DNA of 6,612 bases, from the NCBI GenBank assembly GCA_013334845.1, contig JAAXWV010000074.1, positions 1 through 6,612 on the forward strand, read 5' to 3'. The translations under genes were made by a program, and so were the position numbers. Position 1 is the first letter of the stretch. Every line of letters begins with the position of its first letter. A model generated the notes under the pieces. That model did no database searches and had not been told where the DNA came from. It saw only the letters and a program-made list of their open reading frames with translations. Of this stretch, positions 1-5,615 are shown piece by piece. The DNA is from Candidatus Roizmanbacteria bacterium (lineage in GTDB: Bacteria; Patescibacteriota; Microgenomatia; UBA1406; GWC2-37-13).

Positions 1-700
1 TGCGACGAACTGACTGATTGATAAATACGACGGCCGCTATTACAAGTATTGCAAGAGCTACGAAGACTATCATATTAATCACCATCTGCTGATTCACAAT
101 CGCAAAGCTCTGCCCGAACATCACCGGTAATCTACCGACGATACCGGCAAAAATAAGGAGCGAAATTCCATTTCCCAGACCGTAATCAGAGATAAGTTCT
201 CCAAACCATACAAGGATGAAAGTACCAGCGACAAGAGTAAACACAAAAGAGAAGAACTCAAGCATATTCAGATTGCCTATAATGTGCTGGTTTTTCAATA
301 GTGCATAAATTCCTACTGCCTGGACAACTGTTAGCGGAACCGTGAGCCAGCGAGTATACTGATTAATTTTAAATCGCCCGTACTCGCCCTCTTTAGAAAG
401 TTTTTCTAACTGCGGAAAAACAACGGTGAGTAACTGAATGATAATAGAAGCATTAATGTATGGATTCAAGCCTAAGGCCATCACTGAAAAATTTATGAGC
501 GTGCCTCCGGAAAAAATATCGAGAAGCGATAAAAATTGACTAGAAGCAAAAAGACTCTTTAATTGAACCAAATTGATTGTTGGAACAGGAAGAAACGCAA
601 ATATTCGAAAAGCCAAAAATATAGCGAAGGTAAAAATTAGTTTCCGCTTAAGTTCCGGATCTTGGATGACAAGCTTAATTTTTGACACTATATCTTTCAT
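1..700 (-). CDS. secY: SecY, protein translocase channel subunit (N-terminal 233 residues, cut by window start)
   Basis: SecY forms the membrane channel of the Sec translocon, through which unfolded proteins are exported or inserted. I translated this frame by hand; it is open to the window edge, so only 233 of the usual 430 or so residues are present. The start is the ATG at 700, which overlaps the rplO stop as ATGA. Visible family signatures are the plug and TM2 region (FSGGTLINFSVMALGLNPYI, residues 63-82) followed by NASIIIQLL, the cytoplasmic loop SKEGEYGRFKINQYTR (102-117), and WFGELISDYGLGNGISLLIF (165-184). Hydrophobic segments fall near residues 21-40, 70-95, 118-136, 147-168, 178-196 and 207-227, matching TM1 to TM6. 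It is last in the visible operon, as is usual after rplO. A GGAGG lies 15 nt upstream inside rplO, rather far for a ribosome binding site. Confidence 0.96.
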   Translation of the reverse strand, partial: MKDIVSKIKLVIQDPELKRKLIFTFAIFLAFRIFAFLPVPTINLVQLKSLFASSQFLSLLDIFSGGTLINFSVMALGLNPYINASIIIQLLTVVFPQLEKLSKEGEYGRFKINQYTRWLTVPLTVVQAVGIYALLKNQHIIGNLNMLEFFSFVFTLVAGTFILVWFGELISDYGLGNGISLLIFAGIVGRLPVMFGQSFAIVNQQMVINMIVFVALAILVIAAVVFINQSVRR

Positions 701-1143
701 ATAGTCTTGACTTGTCCTCCCCGATCTTCAACCATTTTCCTGGCTGAGGCAGAAATTGGTAATTCTACCACTACTTTCTTTTGGAGTTCGCCACGAGTAA
801 CGATCTTAATTGTTCGCTGATCGTTCTCTTTGACCCAACCTTTTTCTGCCAGTGTTTTTTTATTGATGACTGCCCCGTCTTCAAATGCATTGAGTTGTTC
901 TGTATGAACTACCAATGTCGGAAGCTTGATTGATTTATTTTTTCCTTTTCCTCTCAATAATGGAAATCTTTTTATGAGTTTGTTTTGTCCGCCTTCAAAA
1001 GCTAATGGGATATCTTCACGTGCTTTCTGATGACGGGTGGTGCCGCGAGTTGACTTTGCACCTTTTCCAGATCCTGGACCGCGTCCCAATCTTTTCTTTC
1101 TTCCAATTACAATTTTTTTCAAATATTGAGTTAAGTTTGCCAT
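697..1143 (-). CDS. rplO: 50S ribosomal protein L15
   Basis: L15 is a 50S protein with a long extended N-terminus that threads through 23S rRNA late in assembly. The 148-residue product has the usual family length. The basic glycine-rich N-terminal region (KKRLGRGPGSGKGAKSTRG, residues 16-34) is followed by the hallmark FEGGQNKLIKRFP (49-61), and the C-terminal half carries the L15 core strand GELQKKVVVELPISASARK. It starts one base after the rpsE stop, in the heptamer TAATATG, and its own TGA overlaps the secY start. In most bacteria rpmD (L30) sits between rpsE and rplO; here only one base separates them, so L30 is absent from this locus. No Shine-Dalgarno sequence is visible just before the ATG, so translation is probably coupled to rpsE. 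Confidence 0.97.
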   Translation of the reverse strand: MANLTQYLKKIVIGRKKRLGRGPGSGKGAKSTRGTTRHQKAREDIPLAFEGGQNKLIKRFPLLRGKGKNKSIKLPTLVVHTEQLNAFEDGAVINKKTLAEKGWVKENDQRTIKIVTRGELQKKVVVELPISASARKMVEDRGGQVKTI

Positions 1144-1147
1144 ATTA
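1141..1147 (-). promoter_or_regulatory. Stop-start junction TAATATG (rpsE/rplO)
   Basis: The heptamer joins rpsE directly to rplO, at the place where rpmD stands in many bacteria. No Shine-Dalgarno sequence is seen upstream, which again suggests translational coupling. Confidence 0.6.
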
Positions 1148-1609
1148 CTGAGTATTTCTCTGCTTTAACTTTTGTAACGCTTTGATAACCGCGTATGTGT
1201 TAATAATCTGATTTCTTGATCCGAGAATCTTTCCTGATGCATTATATATGCCGGCCAAATCAAAAATAACACGAGCCACACTTCCCACTTTCAATCCGGT
1301 ACCTTCAGGTGCTGGTTTCAAAAGAACGCGAGCTGATTTGTATTTTAGCAACACTTCATGAGGAAGTGAGTTTTTATGGATAGGAACAGTAATCATATGT
1401 TTCTTTGCTGATGTGATAGCTTTTTGAATGGCAGGAGGAACCTCCAGACCGCGTCCCAATCCTACGCCTACTTTACCTTTACCATCTCCAACGACCACGA
1501 GGGCAGAAAAACTTACATAATTTCCACCGGTTGTTTTCTTTGAAACTCTTCTTATCAAGACAACACGCTCTTCCAGCTTGTCTATTTGTGTATCATCCTG
1601 CTGAACCAT
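1145..1609 (-). CDS. rpsE: 30S ribosomal protein S5
   Basis: S5 is a 30S protein near the decoding site and mRNA entry, important for fidelity. The 154-residue product has the N-terminal double-stranded RNA-binding-like domain: RRVSKKTTGGNYVSF (residues 20-34) includes the loop that in other bacteria contacts spectinomycin, followed by GDGKGKVGVGLGRGLEVPPA (41-60) and the S5 helix AIQKAITSAKKHM. The C-terminal domain has LLKPAPEGTGLKVGSVARVI (96-115) and DLAGIYNASGKILGSRN. The loop region aligns with the E. coli protein without gaps. The ATG at 1609 is preceded by TTTCAT with no Shine-Dalgarno sequence. The gene follows rplR by 22 nt and is followed by rplO after one base. Confidence 0.97.
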   Translation of the reverse strand: MVQQDDTQIDKLEERVVLIRRVSKKTTGGNYVSFSALVVVGDGKGKVGVGLGRGLEVPPAIQKAITSAKKHMITVPIHKNSLPHEVLLKYKSARVLLKPAPEGTGLKVGSVARVIFDLAGIYNASGKILGSRNQIINTYAVIKALQKLKQRNTQ

Positions 1610-1631
1610 ATGAAATATCGAAATTTTAATA

Positions 1632-1973
1632 TTATATTTGTAATCCTGCTTCTCTCAATCCTTCGGCCAATGCCTTGACACGACCGTTATAGGTGAATCG
1701 ATTTCTGTCGTATACCCCAGCTTTTATTTTCTTCGCGATGAGGGACTTTCCTAATTCAACACCTACTTGCCTGGCCTGATCTGATTTTGTTGCTTTTTCG
1801 CTCTTCATGCTGGATGCGGCCACGATAGTAACTCGCGCAACGTCATCGATGGCTTGAGCATAGATAAACTTGTTAGTGCGGTGAATTACGATACGAGGAC
1901 GTTCTTCTGTCCCTCGGATGTTGCTACTCACTCTCCTTTTTCTTCTAATATTGCGTTTGTTTGTGTTATTCAT
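1632..1973 (-). CDS. rplR: 50S ribosomal protein L18
   Basis: L18 binds 5S rRNA and, with L5, helps dock it into the central protuberance of the 50S subunit. The 113-residue length is typical. The basic N-terminus (KRNIRRKRRV, residues 6-15) is followed by the family block RGTEERPRIVIHRTNKFIYAQAI split across residues 20-42, then the core helix DQARQVGVELGKSLIAKKI (65-83) and the C-terminal signature YDRNRFTYNGRVKALAEGLR (88-107), equivalent to the usual FDRGGY-YHGRVKALAEAARE. It lies between rplF (16 nt upstream) and rpsE (22 nt downstream), the standard spc position. The start is preceded by an AT-rich stretch with no Shine-Dalgarno match. Confidence 0.97.
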   Translation of the reverse strand: MNNTNKRNIRRKRRVSSNIRGTEERPRIVIHRTNKFIYAQAIDDVARVTIVAASSMKSEKATKSDQARQVGVELGKSLIAKKIKAGVYDRNRFTYNGRVKALAEGLREAGLQI

Positions 1974-1989
1974 AAAAGTTTACTATAAA

Positions 1990-2532
1990 TTATGCTGCTT
2001 TTGCTTTCTTTCCTGCTTTGGTTTTGATAATCTCGCCTTCGTAGCGAACACCTTTTCCCTTGTAGGCGTCTGGTTTTCGAATCATTTTCATCTGATAGGC
2101 AACCTGTCCAACTTTCTGCTTATCCGCTCCGGTGATAATAACTTTATTGTTTCCTTCTACCTGAAATGTAACTCCGTCAACTTTCTTAAATATAACTTGA
2201 TGAGAATAGCCTATTTTGAAAGCTAAATCTACTCCTTGCATCTTTACATTAAATCCCGTTCCTACCACTTCCATGCGCTTCTCCCATGGCTTTTCAACGC
2301 CAGCTACTGCATTAGCAATAAGACTGCGGATCAAACCATGAAAAGATCGTGTCTGTTTATCTTCAGCGGTACGCTTAATGTGAAGCTCTGTGTCAACTTT
2401 TTCGACGGTGATGGCCCGAGGAAGCTGAGTTATAATCTCCCCTTTACTGCCTTTTACGGCAACCGTACTGTCAACAATCTCGACTGTGACGCTTGCAGGA
2501 ACTGTTATTACTTTTTCTCCAATTTTTGACAT
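1990..2532 (-). CDS. rplF: 50S ribosomal protein L6
   Basis: L6 binds near the sarcin-ricin loop and the factor-binding site of the 50S subunit. The product is 180 residues, the usual size, built of two similar domains. Visible signatures are MSKIGEKVITVPASV at the N-terminus, VAVKGSKGEI (residues 25-33), HGLIRSLIANAVAGV (65-79), the domain-2 block GTGFNVKMQG (91-100), IGYSH (107-111) and the strongly conserved C-terminal IRKPDAYKGKGVRYEGEII (151-169). I chose the ATG at 2532 because it gives the canonical SRIG-like start; a TTG at 2565 would add 11 atypical residues overlapping the end of rpsH. The ATG follows the rpsH stop by one base in the heptamer TAATATG. Confidence 0.97.
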   Translation of the reverse strand: MSKIGEKVITVPASVTVEIVDSTVAVKGSKGEIITQLPRAITVEKVDTELHIKRTAEDKQTRSFHGLIRSLIANAVAGVEKPWEKRMEVVGTGFNVKMQGVDLAFKIGYSHQVIFKKVDGVTFQVEGNNKVIITGADKQKVGQVAYQMKMIRKPDAYKGKGVRYEGEIIKTKAGKKAKAA

Positions 2533-2536
2533 ATTA
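2530..2536 (-). promoter_or_regulatory. Stop-start junction TAATATG (rpsH/rplF)
   Basis: The same heptamer joins rpsH and rplF. A GGAGGAG occurs 24 nt upstream of the ATG, too far for normal use, and it encodes the conserved GGEL of S8, so coupling to rpsH translation is more likely. Confidence 0.6.
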
Positions 2537-2920
2537 CCAAATAGCAAATAGTAATTCTCCTCCAATGTGTTTCTTTCTCGCTTCTATATTGGTCATTATT
2601 CCTTGTGGAGTACTTAATAGTGAGTATCCCATACCACTCAATACCGGCTTCAATTCCGCAGCCTGTGCATACCATCTTCGTCCTGGAGTTGAGTATATTT
2701 TTACATCAGTAAGAACTCCTTCTCCACCTTTATATATAAGCTCTATCTGCATTTCTTTCTTTATCTCTCCGGAGACAGAATACTCCCCAACATAACCTAG
2801 TTCTTTCAACTTTTTCACTACTGCTTCTTTGTAGACAGAGTGAGGTGTAGTTATGGACTCTTTCTGTGCGCCATATCCGTTCTTTATTCGTATTATTAAA
2901 TCTGATATTGAATGTGACAT
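2534..2920 (-). CDS. rpsH: 30S ribosomal protein S8
   Basis: S8 is a primary 16S rRNA binder that organises the central domain of the 30S subunit; in E. coli it also represses its own spc operon by binding mRNA. The product has 128 residues. The N-terminal SHSISDLIIRIKNG (2-15) matches the usual DPIADMLTRIRNA, and the C-terminal rRNA-binding domain shows STPGRRWYAQAAEL (77-90), the signature LLSTPQGIMTNIEARKKHIG (101-120) and the terminal GGELLFAIW. The start was set at the ATG at 2920; a TTG four codons upstream is less likely. It is separated by 17 nt from rpsS, whereas in most bacteria rpsN is the direct upstream neighbour. Confidence 0.97.
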   Translation of the reverse strand: MSHSISDLIIRIKNGYGAQKESITTPHSVYKEAVVKKLKELGYVGEYSVSGEIKKEMQIELIYKGGEGVLTDVKIYSTPGRRWYAQAAELKPVLSGMGYSLLSTPQGIMTNIEARKKHIGGELLFAIW

Positions 2921-2937
2921 ATATATACCCAAAATTA

Positions 2938-3222
2938 TTAAGTCTTATCTGCTGTTCTCTTGGTAATCTTTCCATGACCATGGAAGGTTCGTGTCGGAGA
3001 AAATTCTCCCAACCGATGACCAATCATAGTCTCCGAGACTAAAACTTCAATAAAACGTTTTCCATTGTAAACGCCGAATTTGTGTCCCACAAACTCAGGT
3101 GGAATCTGTGACCTGCGTGCCCATGTCTTAATAGGGGTACGATCGCTTCCGGCTTTTTGCTTCTCTACTTTTGCTAACAATTTTATGTCAATGTACGGTC
3201 CTTTTTTGGCTGATCTTGTCAT
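2938..3222 (-). CDS. rpsS: 30S ribosomal protein S19, in an unusual operon position
   Basis: S19 sits in the head of the 30S subunit next to S13 and S14, near the A site and the intersubunit bridge. The 94-residue product is full length and collinear with the family: RSAKKGPYIDIKLLAKVEK (residues 3-21), IKTWARRSQIPPEFVGHKFG (31-50), VYNGKRFIEVLV (51-62) and MIGHRLGEFSPTRTFHGHGK (66-85). The ATG at 3222 was chosen because it begins the canonical MPRS-like start; the frame stays open upstream for 37 codons, but that stretch overlaps rpsN and resembles nothing. The usual location is between rplB and rplV; here it lies 4 nt after rpsN and 17 nt before rpsH. No key residue appears lost, so it looks functional. 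Whether a second copy exists upstream cannot be seen. Confidence 0.96.
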   Translation of the reverse strand: MTRSAKKGPYIDIKLLAKVEKQKAGSDRTPIKTWARRSQIPPEFVGHKFGVYNGKRFIEVLVSETMIGHRLGEFSPTRTFHGHGKITKRTADKT

Positions 3223-3226
3223 ACTA

Positions 3227-3412
3227 TTACCACGAAATTTTTTTAACTCCAGGAATCTCTCCTTGTAATGCTTTTTCTCTGAAACAAATTCGACACATTC
3301 CAAATCGGCGGATATATGAACGCGAACGGCCACACAACGGACACCGATTCACTTGTCGTACTGTAAACTTTGCTTTCTTTCTCGATTTTACTTCATCTGA
3401 TGTTTTTGCCAT
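3227..3412 (-). CDS. rpsN: 30S ribosomal protein S14, zinc-binding short form
   Basis: S14 is a 30S head protein that contacts S3, S10 and S19. The 61-residue length and two CxxC pairs (C24, C27 in CPLCGR; C40, C43 in CRICFR) identify the zinc-binding C+ form rather than the roughly 100-residue zinc-free form of E. coli. The C-terminal motif FREKALQGEIPGVKKISW is the family ending (FRELA-KGEIPGVKKASW). The N-terminal 20 residues are basic, as expected for an rRNA-threading tail. It follows rplE by 25 nt and is followed by rpsS after only 4 nt, so S14 and S19, which touch in the ribosome, are adjacent genes here. No Shine-Dalgarno sequence is seen before the ATG. Confidence 0.97.
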   Translation of the reverse strand: MAKTSDEVKSRKKAKFTVRQVNRCPLCGRSRSYIRRFGMCRICFREKALQGEIPGVKKISW

Positions 3413-3437
3413 TATTTCAAATTAACTAGATAATAAC

Positions 3438-3974
3438 TTATTTCTTAAATGGTACTCCAATTGCTTCAAATAGCTTCATTCCATTTTCATGAGATCCTGC
3501 GTTTGTTGTTACTGTTACCTGCAGTCCACGCAACTTATCGATCTTATCGTATTCGATTTCCGGGAACAGTGTTTGCTCAGTGAAACCAATATTCAAATTC
3601 CCGTTCTGATCGACACAACTGTGAGCGATACCGCGAAAATCACGGAAACGAGGAATGACGATGGTAATTACTTTTTCCAAAAACTCATACATCTTTGCAC
3701 CTCGGAGAGTGACTTTAACACCCAACGGGAATCCCTTGCGAATTTTGAATGCAGAGATGGATTTTTTAGCAAGTGTAACTACCGGCTTCTGACCAGTAAT
3801 CAAAGTCAACTGCTCAACAATCTTCTCAATTGCGTTTTTATTCACAACAGCTTCTCCTGCGCCTACGTTCACCACTATCTTAATGATACTAGGAACAGCC
3901 ATAGGATTCTTAATGGATAATTCACCCATTAATTTCTTCTTCACCTCTTTTTGATAAACGTCTTTAAATGACAT
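3438..3974 (-). CDS. rplE: 50S ribosomal protein L5
   Basis: L5 binds 5S rRNA in the central protuberance and contacts the P-site tRNA and S13. With the ATG at 3974 the product is 178 residues, the normal size. Family signatures are VPSIIKIVVNVGAGEA (residues 27-42), LITGQKPVVTLAKKSISAFK (58-77), IRKGFPLGVKVTLRG (78-92), the F-RDFRGI block (110-116), NIGFTEQTLFPEIEYDKID (128-146) and the ending TNAGSHENGMKLFEAIGVPF (157-176). A TTG at 4007 would add 11 residues (ADIIIVSELT-type) with no family match, so I rejected it. The 54-nt leader after rplX is the largest gap in the operon and contains no clear Shine-Dalgarno sequence. The gene is followed by rpsN. Confidence 0.97.
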   Translation of the reverse strand: MSFKDVYQKEVKKKLMGELSIKNPMAVPSIIKIVVNVGAGEAVVNKNAIEKIVEQLTLITGQKPVVTLAKKSISAFKIRKGFPLGVKVTLRGAKMYEFLEKVITIVIPRFRDFRGIAHSCVDQNGNLNIGFTEQTLFPEIEYDKIDKLRGLQVTVTTNAGSHENGMKLFEAIGVPFKK

Positions 3975-4028
3975 AGTTAATTCTGAAACTATAATTATAT
4001 CAGCCAATTCACTAAAAAGCTCACTATT
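3975..4028 (-). other. Longest intergenic gap in the operon (rplX-rplE leader)
   Basis: This 54-nt AT-rich spacer is the only gap above 25 nt between the ribosomal genes. Read on the minus strand it holds a TATAAT at 3999-3994, but no -35-like sequence at the right distance, and two copies of TAGTGA. I see no convincing hairpin, terminator or ribosome binding site. An internal promoter is possible but unsupported. Confidence 0.3.
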
Positions 4029-4334
4029 TTATATCTTGCCTTTGCACTTCTTGCAAATTCGTACTTTCTTGTCATCCTTTATTTCGTACCCGACACGCGT
4101 AGATTTATTGCAGTTCTTGCAAATGATCATCACTTTGGAAGCATGCAAAGCACGGGGAATATCCAAAATGCCGCCCTGGGGAATTTTCTCACTTTTCTTG
4201 ACATGTTTCTTGTAAAGATTCACGCCTTCAATGAGAACACTATCTGTTTTTACATAGACACGTTCTACTGTACCTTCTCGACCTTTATCTTTTCCGGCGA
4301 TAACCTTTACTTTATCTCCTTTAACTATTTTCAT
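4029..4334 (-). CDS. rplX: 50S ribosomal protein L24, with zinc-ribbon-like C-terminus
   Basis: L24 is an early 50S assembly initiator that binds the 5' end of 23S rRNA and lies near the exit tunnel. The product is 101 residues. The N-terminal KOW motif is clear (KGDKVKVIAGKDKGREGTVERV, split around residues 5-26), followed by VLIEGVNLYKKHVKKS (33-48) and QGGILDIPRALHASKVMI (53-70). The C-terminal part carries two CxxC pairs (C72, C75 and C94, C97) around STRVGYEI, as in the bacterial L24 proteins that have this metal-site-like tail. The start follows the rplN stop by one base (TAATATG). A GAGG inside the last codons of rplN, 12 nt upstream of the ATG, could serve as a weak ribosome binding site. 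Confidence 0.97.
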   Translation of the reverse strand: MKIVKGDKVKVIAGKDKGREGTVERVYVKTDSVLIEGVNLYKKHVKKSEKIPQGGILDIPRALHASKVMIICKNCNKSTRVGYEIKDDKKVRICKKCKGKI

Positions 4335-4338
4335 ATTA
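4332..4338 (-). promoter_or_regulatory. Stop-start junction TAATATG (rplN/rplX)
   Basis: The TAA of rplN and the ATG of rplX are separated by one base. This spacing favours re-initiation by the same ribosome. Only a weak GAGG, 12 nt upstream, could act as a Shine-Dalgarno sequence. Confidence 0.6.
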
Positions 4339-4710
4339 ATAAATTTCCTCAGCTAAACTGGCAATTTTATTGAATCCTTTATCTTTTATTTCTTTTGCTA
4401 TTGGGCCGAAGATACGAGTACCTTTTGGATCAGTCACATCTTTTCCTTGTAAAATAACACAGGCATTATCATCAAATCGGATATAACTTCCGTCAAGTCG
4501 ACCAACTTCCTTGCGGGATCTTACAATGACGGCATACACTATGTCGCCTTTCTTTACCTGTCCATAAGGGATTGCTTCTTTGACAACAACAGTGATTACC
4601 TCTCCAAGATAACCAATTTTTTTATCTCCACGGCGTGGTAAACCAATCATCTGAACCACTTTGGCTCCGGTGTTGTCCGCGACGTTGATCATTGATCGTA
4701 ACTGCAACAT
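4336..4710 (-). CDS. rplN: 50S ribosomal protein L14
   Basis: L14 lies on the 50S face that meets the 30S subunit, takes part in intersubunit bridges with 16S rRNA and is the docking site of the silencing factor RsfS in other bacteria. The product has 124 residues, near the family norm. Signatures are SMINVADNTGAKVVQMIGL (6-24, equivalent to the usual L-VADNSGA), the central GYLGEVITVVVKEAIPYGQV (33-52), VRSRKEVGRLDGSYIRFDDN (63-82) and the C-terminal GTRIFGPIAKEIKDKGFNKI (97-116). It begins MLQ rather than the common MIQ. It follows rpsQ by 14 nt with no Shine-Dalgarno match and is followed after one base by rplX, the normal order. Confidence 0.97.
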   Translation of the reverse strand: MLQLRSMINVADNTGAKVVQMIGLPRRGDKKIGYLGEVITVVVKEAIPYGQVKKGDIVYAVIVRSRKEVGRLDGSYIRFDDNACVILQGKDVTDPKGTRIFGPIAKEIKDKGFNKIASLAEEIY

Positions 4711-4724
4711 ATTCGTGTATTAAA

Positions 4725-4973
4725 TTATGAAACGGTATTTGTATCTAACTTCTTCGAAACTACGAAGTGAACATCCTTGGAAACAGGTCGAGTCTCGGTA
4801 ATTACAACCACATCACCTTCTGCAATTCCTTCCATTTCATTATGAGCTTTGAATTTCTTTCCTCGTACAATCACTTTTTTATAAAGGGGATGTCGAAACT
4901 TCCTTTCCACTTCGACAAGTACTGTTTTCTGCATCTTGGTTGAAACTACTTTTCCAATTATTGTTTTACTCAT
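4725..4973 (-). CDS. rpsQ: 30S ribosomal protein S17
   Basis: S17 is a primary binder of the 16S rRNA 5' domain with an OB fold. The product has 82 residues. The first strand and loop GKVVSTKMQKTVLVEVERKF (7-26) match the family pattern G-V-S-KM-KT--V-VER, followed by RHPLYKKVIVRGKKFKAHNE (27-46) and the closing GDVVVITETRPVSKDVHFVV (53-72), equivalent to GD-V-I-ETRPLSK. The ATG at 4973 is preceded by TAATATAT and follows the rpmC stop by 5 nt. No Shine-Dalgarno sequence is seen. The order rpmC-rpsQ-rplN is standard. Confidence 0.96.
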   Translation of the reverse strand: MSKTIIGKVVSTKMQKTVLVEVERKFRHPLYKKVIVRGKKFKAHNEMEGIAEGDVVVITETRPVSKDVHFVVSKKLDTNTVS

Positions 4974-4978
4974 ATATA

Positions 4979-5194
4979 TTATTTGACTGCTAACATTTCT
5001 ACTAATTCTTTTTCTCTCAAAACAGTGGAAATTACAGCAAGCTGTTTTCTCTTTTTTTCGATAGCATTCATGTCTTTAACTGTTCCAGTGGTAAGATCAA
5101 GCATACCCTTTGCAATCTCACCGCGGAGGGTCTCAATCTCTTTCTGTAACTCTTTATTTGATTTTGCCTGCAAATCGCTTACTGATTTTCTCAT
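4979..5194 (-). CDS. rpmC: 50S ribosomal protein L29
   Basis: L29 is a small helical 50S protein beside the tunnel exit, where with L23 it forms part of the docking area for signal recognition particle and trigger factor. The product has 71 residues and reads as two helices: residues 4-31 (VSDLQAKSNKELQKEIETLR and on) and 40-66, containing the family-like block AIEKKRKQLAVISTVLREKE. The sequence is only moderately conserved, as usual for L29, and the call rests partly on its place between rplP and rpsQ. The ATG overlaps the rplP stop as ATGA, which points to coupled translation. Confidence 0.92.
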   Translation of the reverse strand: MRKSVSDLQAKSNKELQKEIETLRGEIAKGMLDLTTGTVKDMNAIEKKRKQLAVISTVLREKELVEMLAVK

Positions 5195-5601
5195 GATAGT
5201 TTAGATACAATCTTAGTGGTAATTGACAACTTCGCGGTAACATTCTTAAAAACACCTTTTACTTCGCTTTCAGCTAAACCATCCAGTTCAAAAAGAACTC
5301 TACCCGGCACAACACTAGCTACATAGTGAGATACATCTCCCTTTCCGGCACCCATAGTAACCTCTGGAGGCTTCTTAGTAAATGGTTTATCGGGGAAAAT
5401 GCGAATCCAGAATTTTCCACTCTTGCGGGTTGCTCGGGCAAGCACTACACGACAAGCTTCAATTTGCTTGTCAGTAATCCAGGCCTTTTCAATAGCCTTA
5501 AGTCCGAACGCGCCGAAATTAAGACGGTCGCCTTTGACAGCAATTCTTCTCCAAGTACCTCGAAACTGTTTTCTGTGTTTTAATCGTTTTGGTGTCAACA
5601 T
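5191..5601 (-). CDS. rplP: 50S ribosomal protein L16
   Basis: L16 is a late-assembly 50S protein at the A-site side of the peptidyl-transferase region. The product has 136 residues. Signatures are MLTPKRLKHRKQFRG at the N-terminus, NFGAFGLKAIEKAWITDKQI (28-47), the basic ATRKSGKFWIRIFPDKPFTK (57-76) and VVPGRVLFELDG (96-107), with the closing AKLSITTKIV. Two positions in the loop at residues 80-88 are unusual: the common RMGKGKG reads TMGAGKG here, so threonine replaces the arginine that is residue 81 in E. coli. The gene follows rpsC by 14 nt, starts in GATAATATG, and ends overlapping rpmC. Confidence 0.97.
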   Translation of the reverse strand: MLTPKRLKHRKQFRGTWRRIAVKGDRLNFGAFGLKAIEKAWITDKQIEACRVVLARATRKSGKFWIRIFPDKPFTKKPPEVTMGAGKGDVSHYVASVVPGRVLFELDGLAESEVKGVFKNVTAKLSITTKIVSKLS

Positions 5602-5615
5602 ATTATCATTTCAAT

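Noticed and set aside
1..40. Possible second chimeric join at the left edge
   Set aside because: The secY frame stays open and hydrophobic up to base 1, and ends in a plausible SecY loop (FINQSVRR), so there is no sign of a break.
1077..1461. Fifteen-base direct repeat (GACCGCGTCCCAATC at 1077-1091 and 1447-1461)
   Set aside because: Both copies encode the LGRG tetrapeptide found in conserved motifs of L15 and S5 with the same codons; protein constraint explains it.
2533..2565. TTG start giving L6 an extra 11 residues, next to a GGAGGAG
   Set aside because: The extra residues overlap the end of rpsH and have no counterpart in L6; the GGAGGAG encodes the conserved GGEL of S8 and is 24 nt from the better ATG.
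1918..2795. Three plus-strand open frames of about 100 codons opposite rplR, rplF and rpsH
   Set aside because: They are antisense to well-conserved ribosomal genes and have no recognisable domains.
2730..3023. A 97-codon minus-strand frame overlapping rpsS and rpsH
   Set aside because: It overlaps two genes with strong family signatures in other frames and its product matches nothing.
3223..3333. A 37-codon upstream extension of rpsS
   Set aside because: It overlaps rpsN, and the S19 family begins at the internal ATG (MTRSAKKGPY).
3489..3920. A 143-codon open frame on the plus strand
   Set aside because: It lies wholly opposite rplE, whose protein is clearly conserved; the plus-strand product is cysteine-rich and resembles no family. 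It is a shadow frame.
3994..4022. TATAAT box upstream of rplE as an internal promoter
   Set aside because: No -35-like hexamer stands at 16-18 nt upstream and the region is simply AT-rich, so the match is likely by chance.
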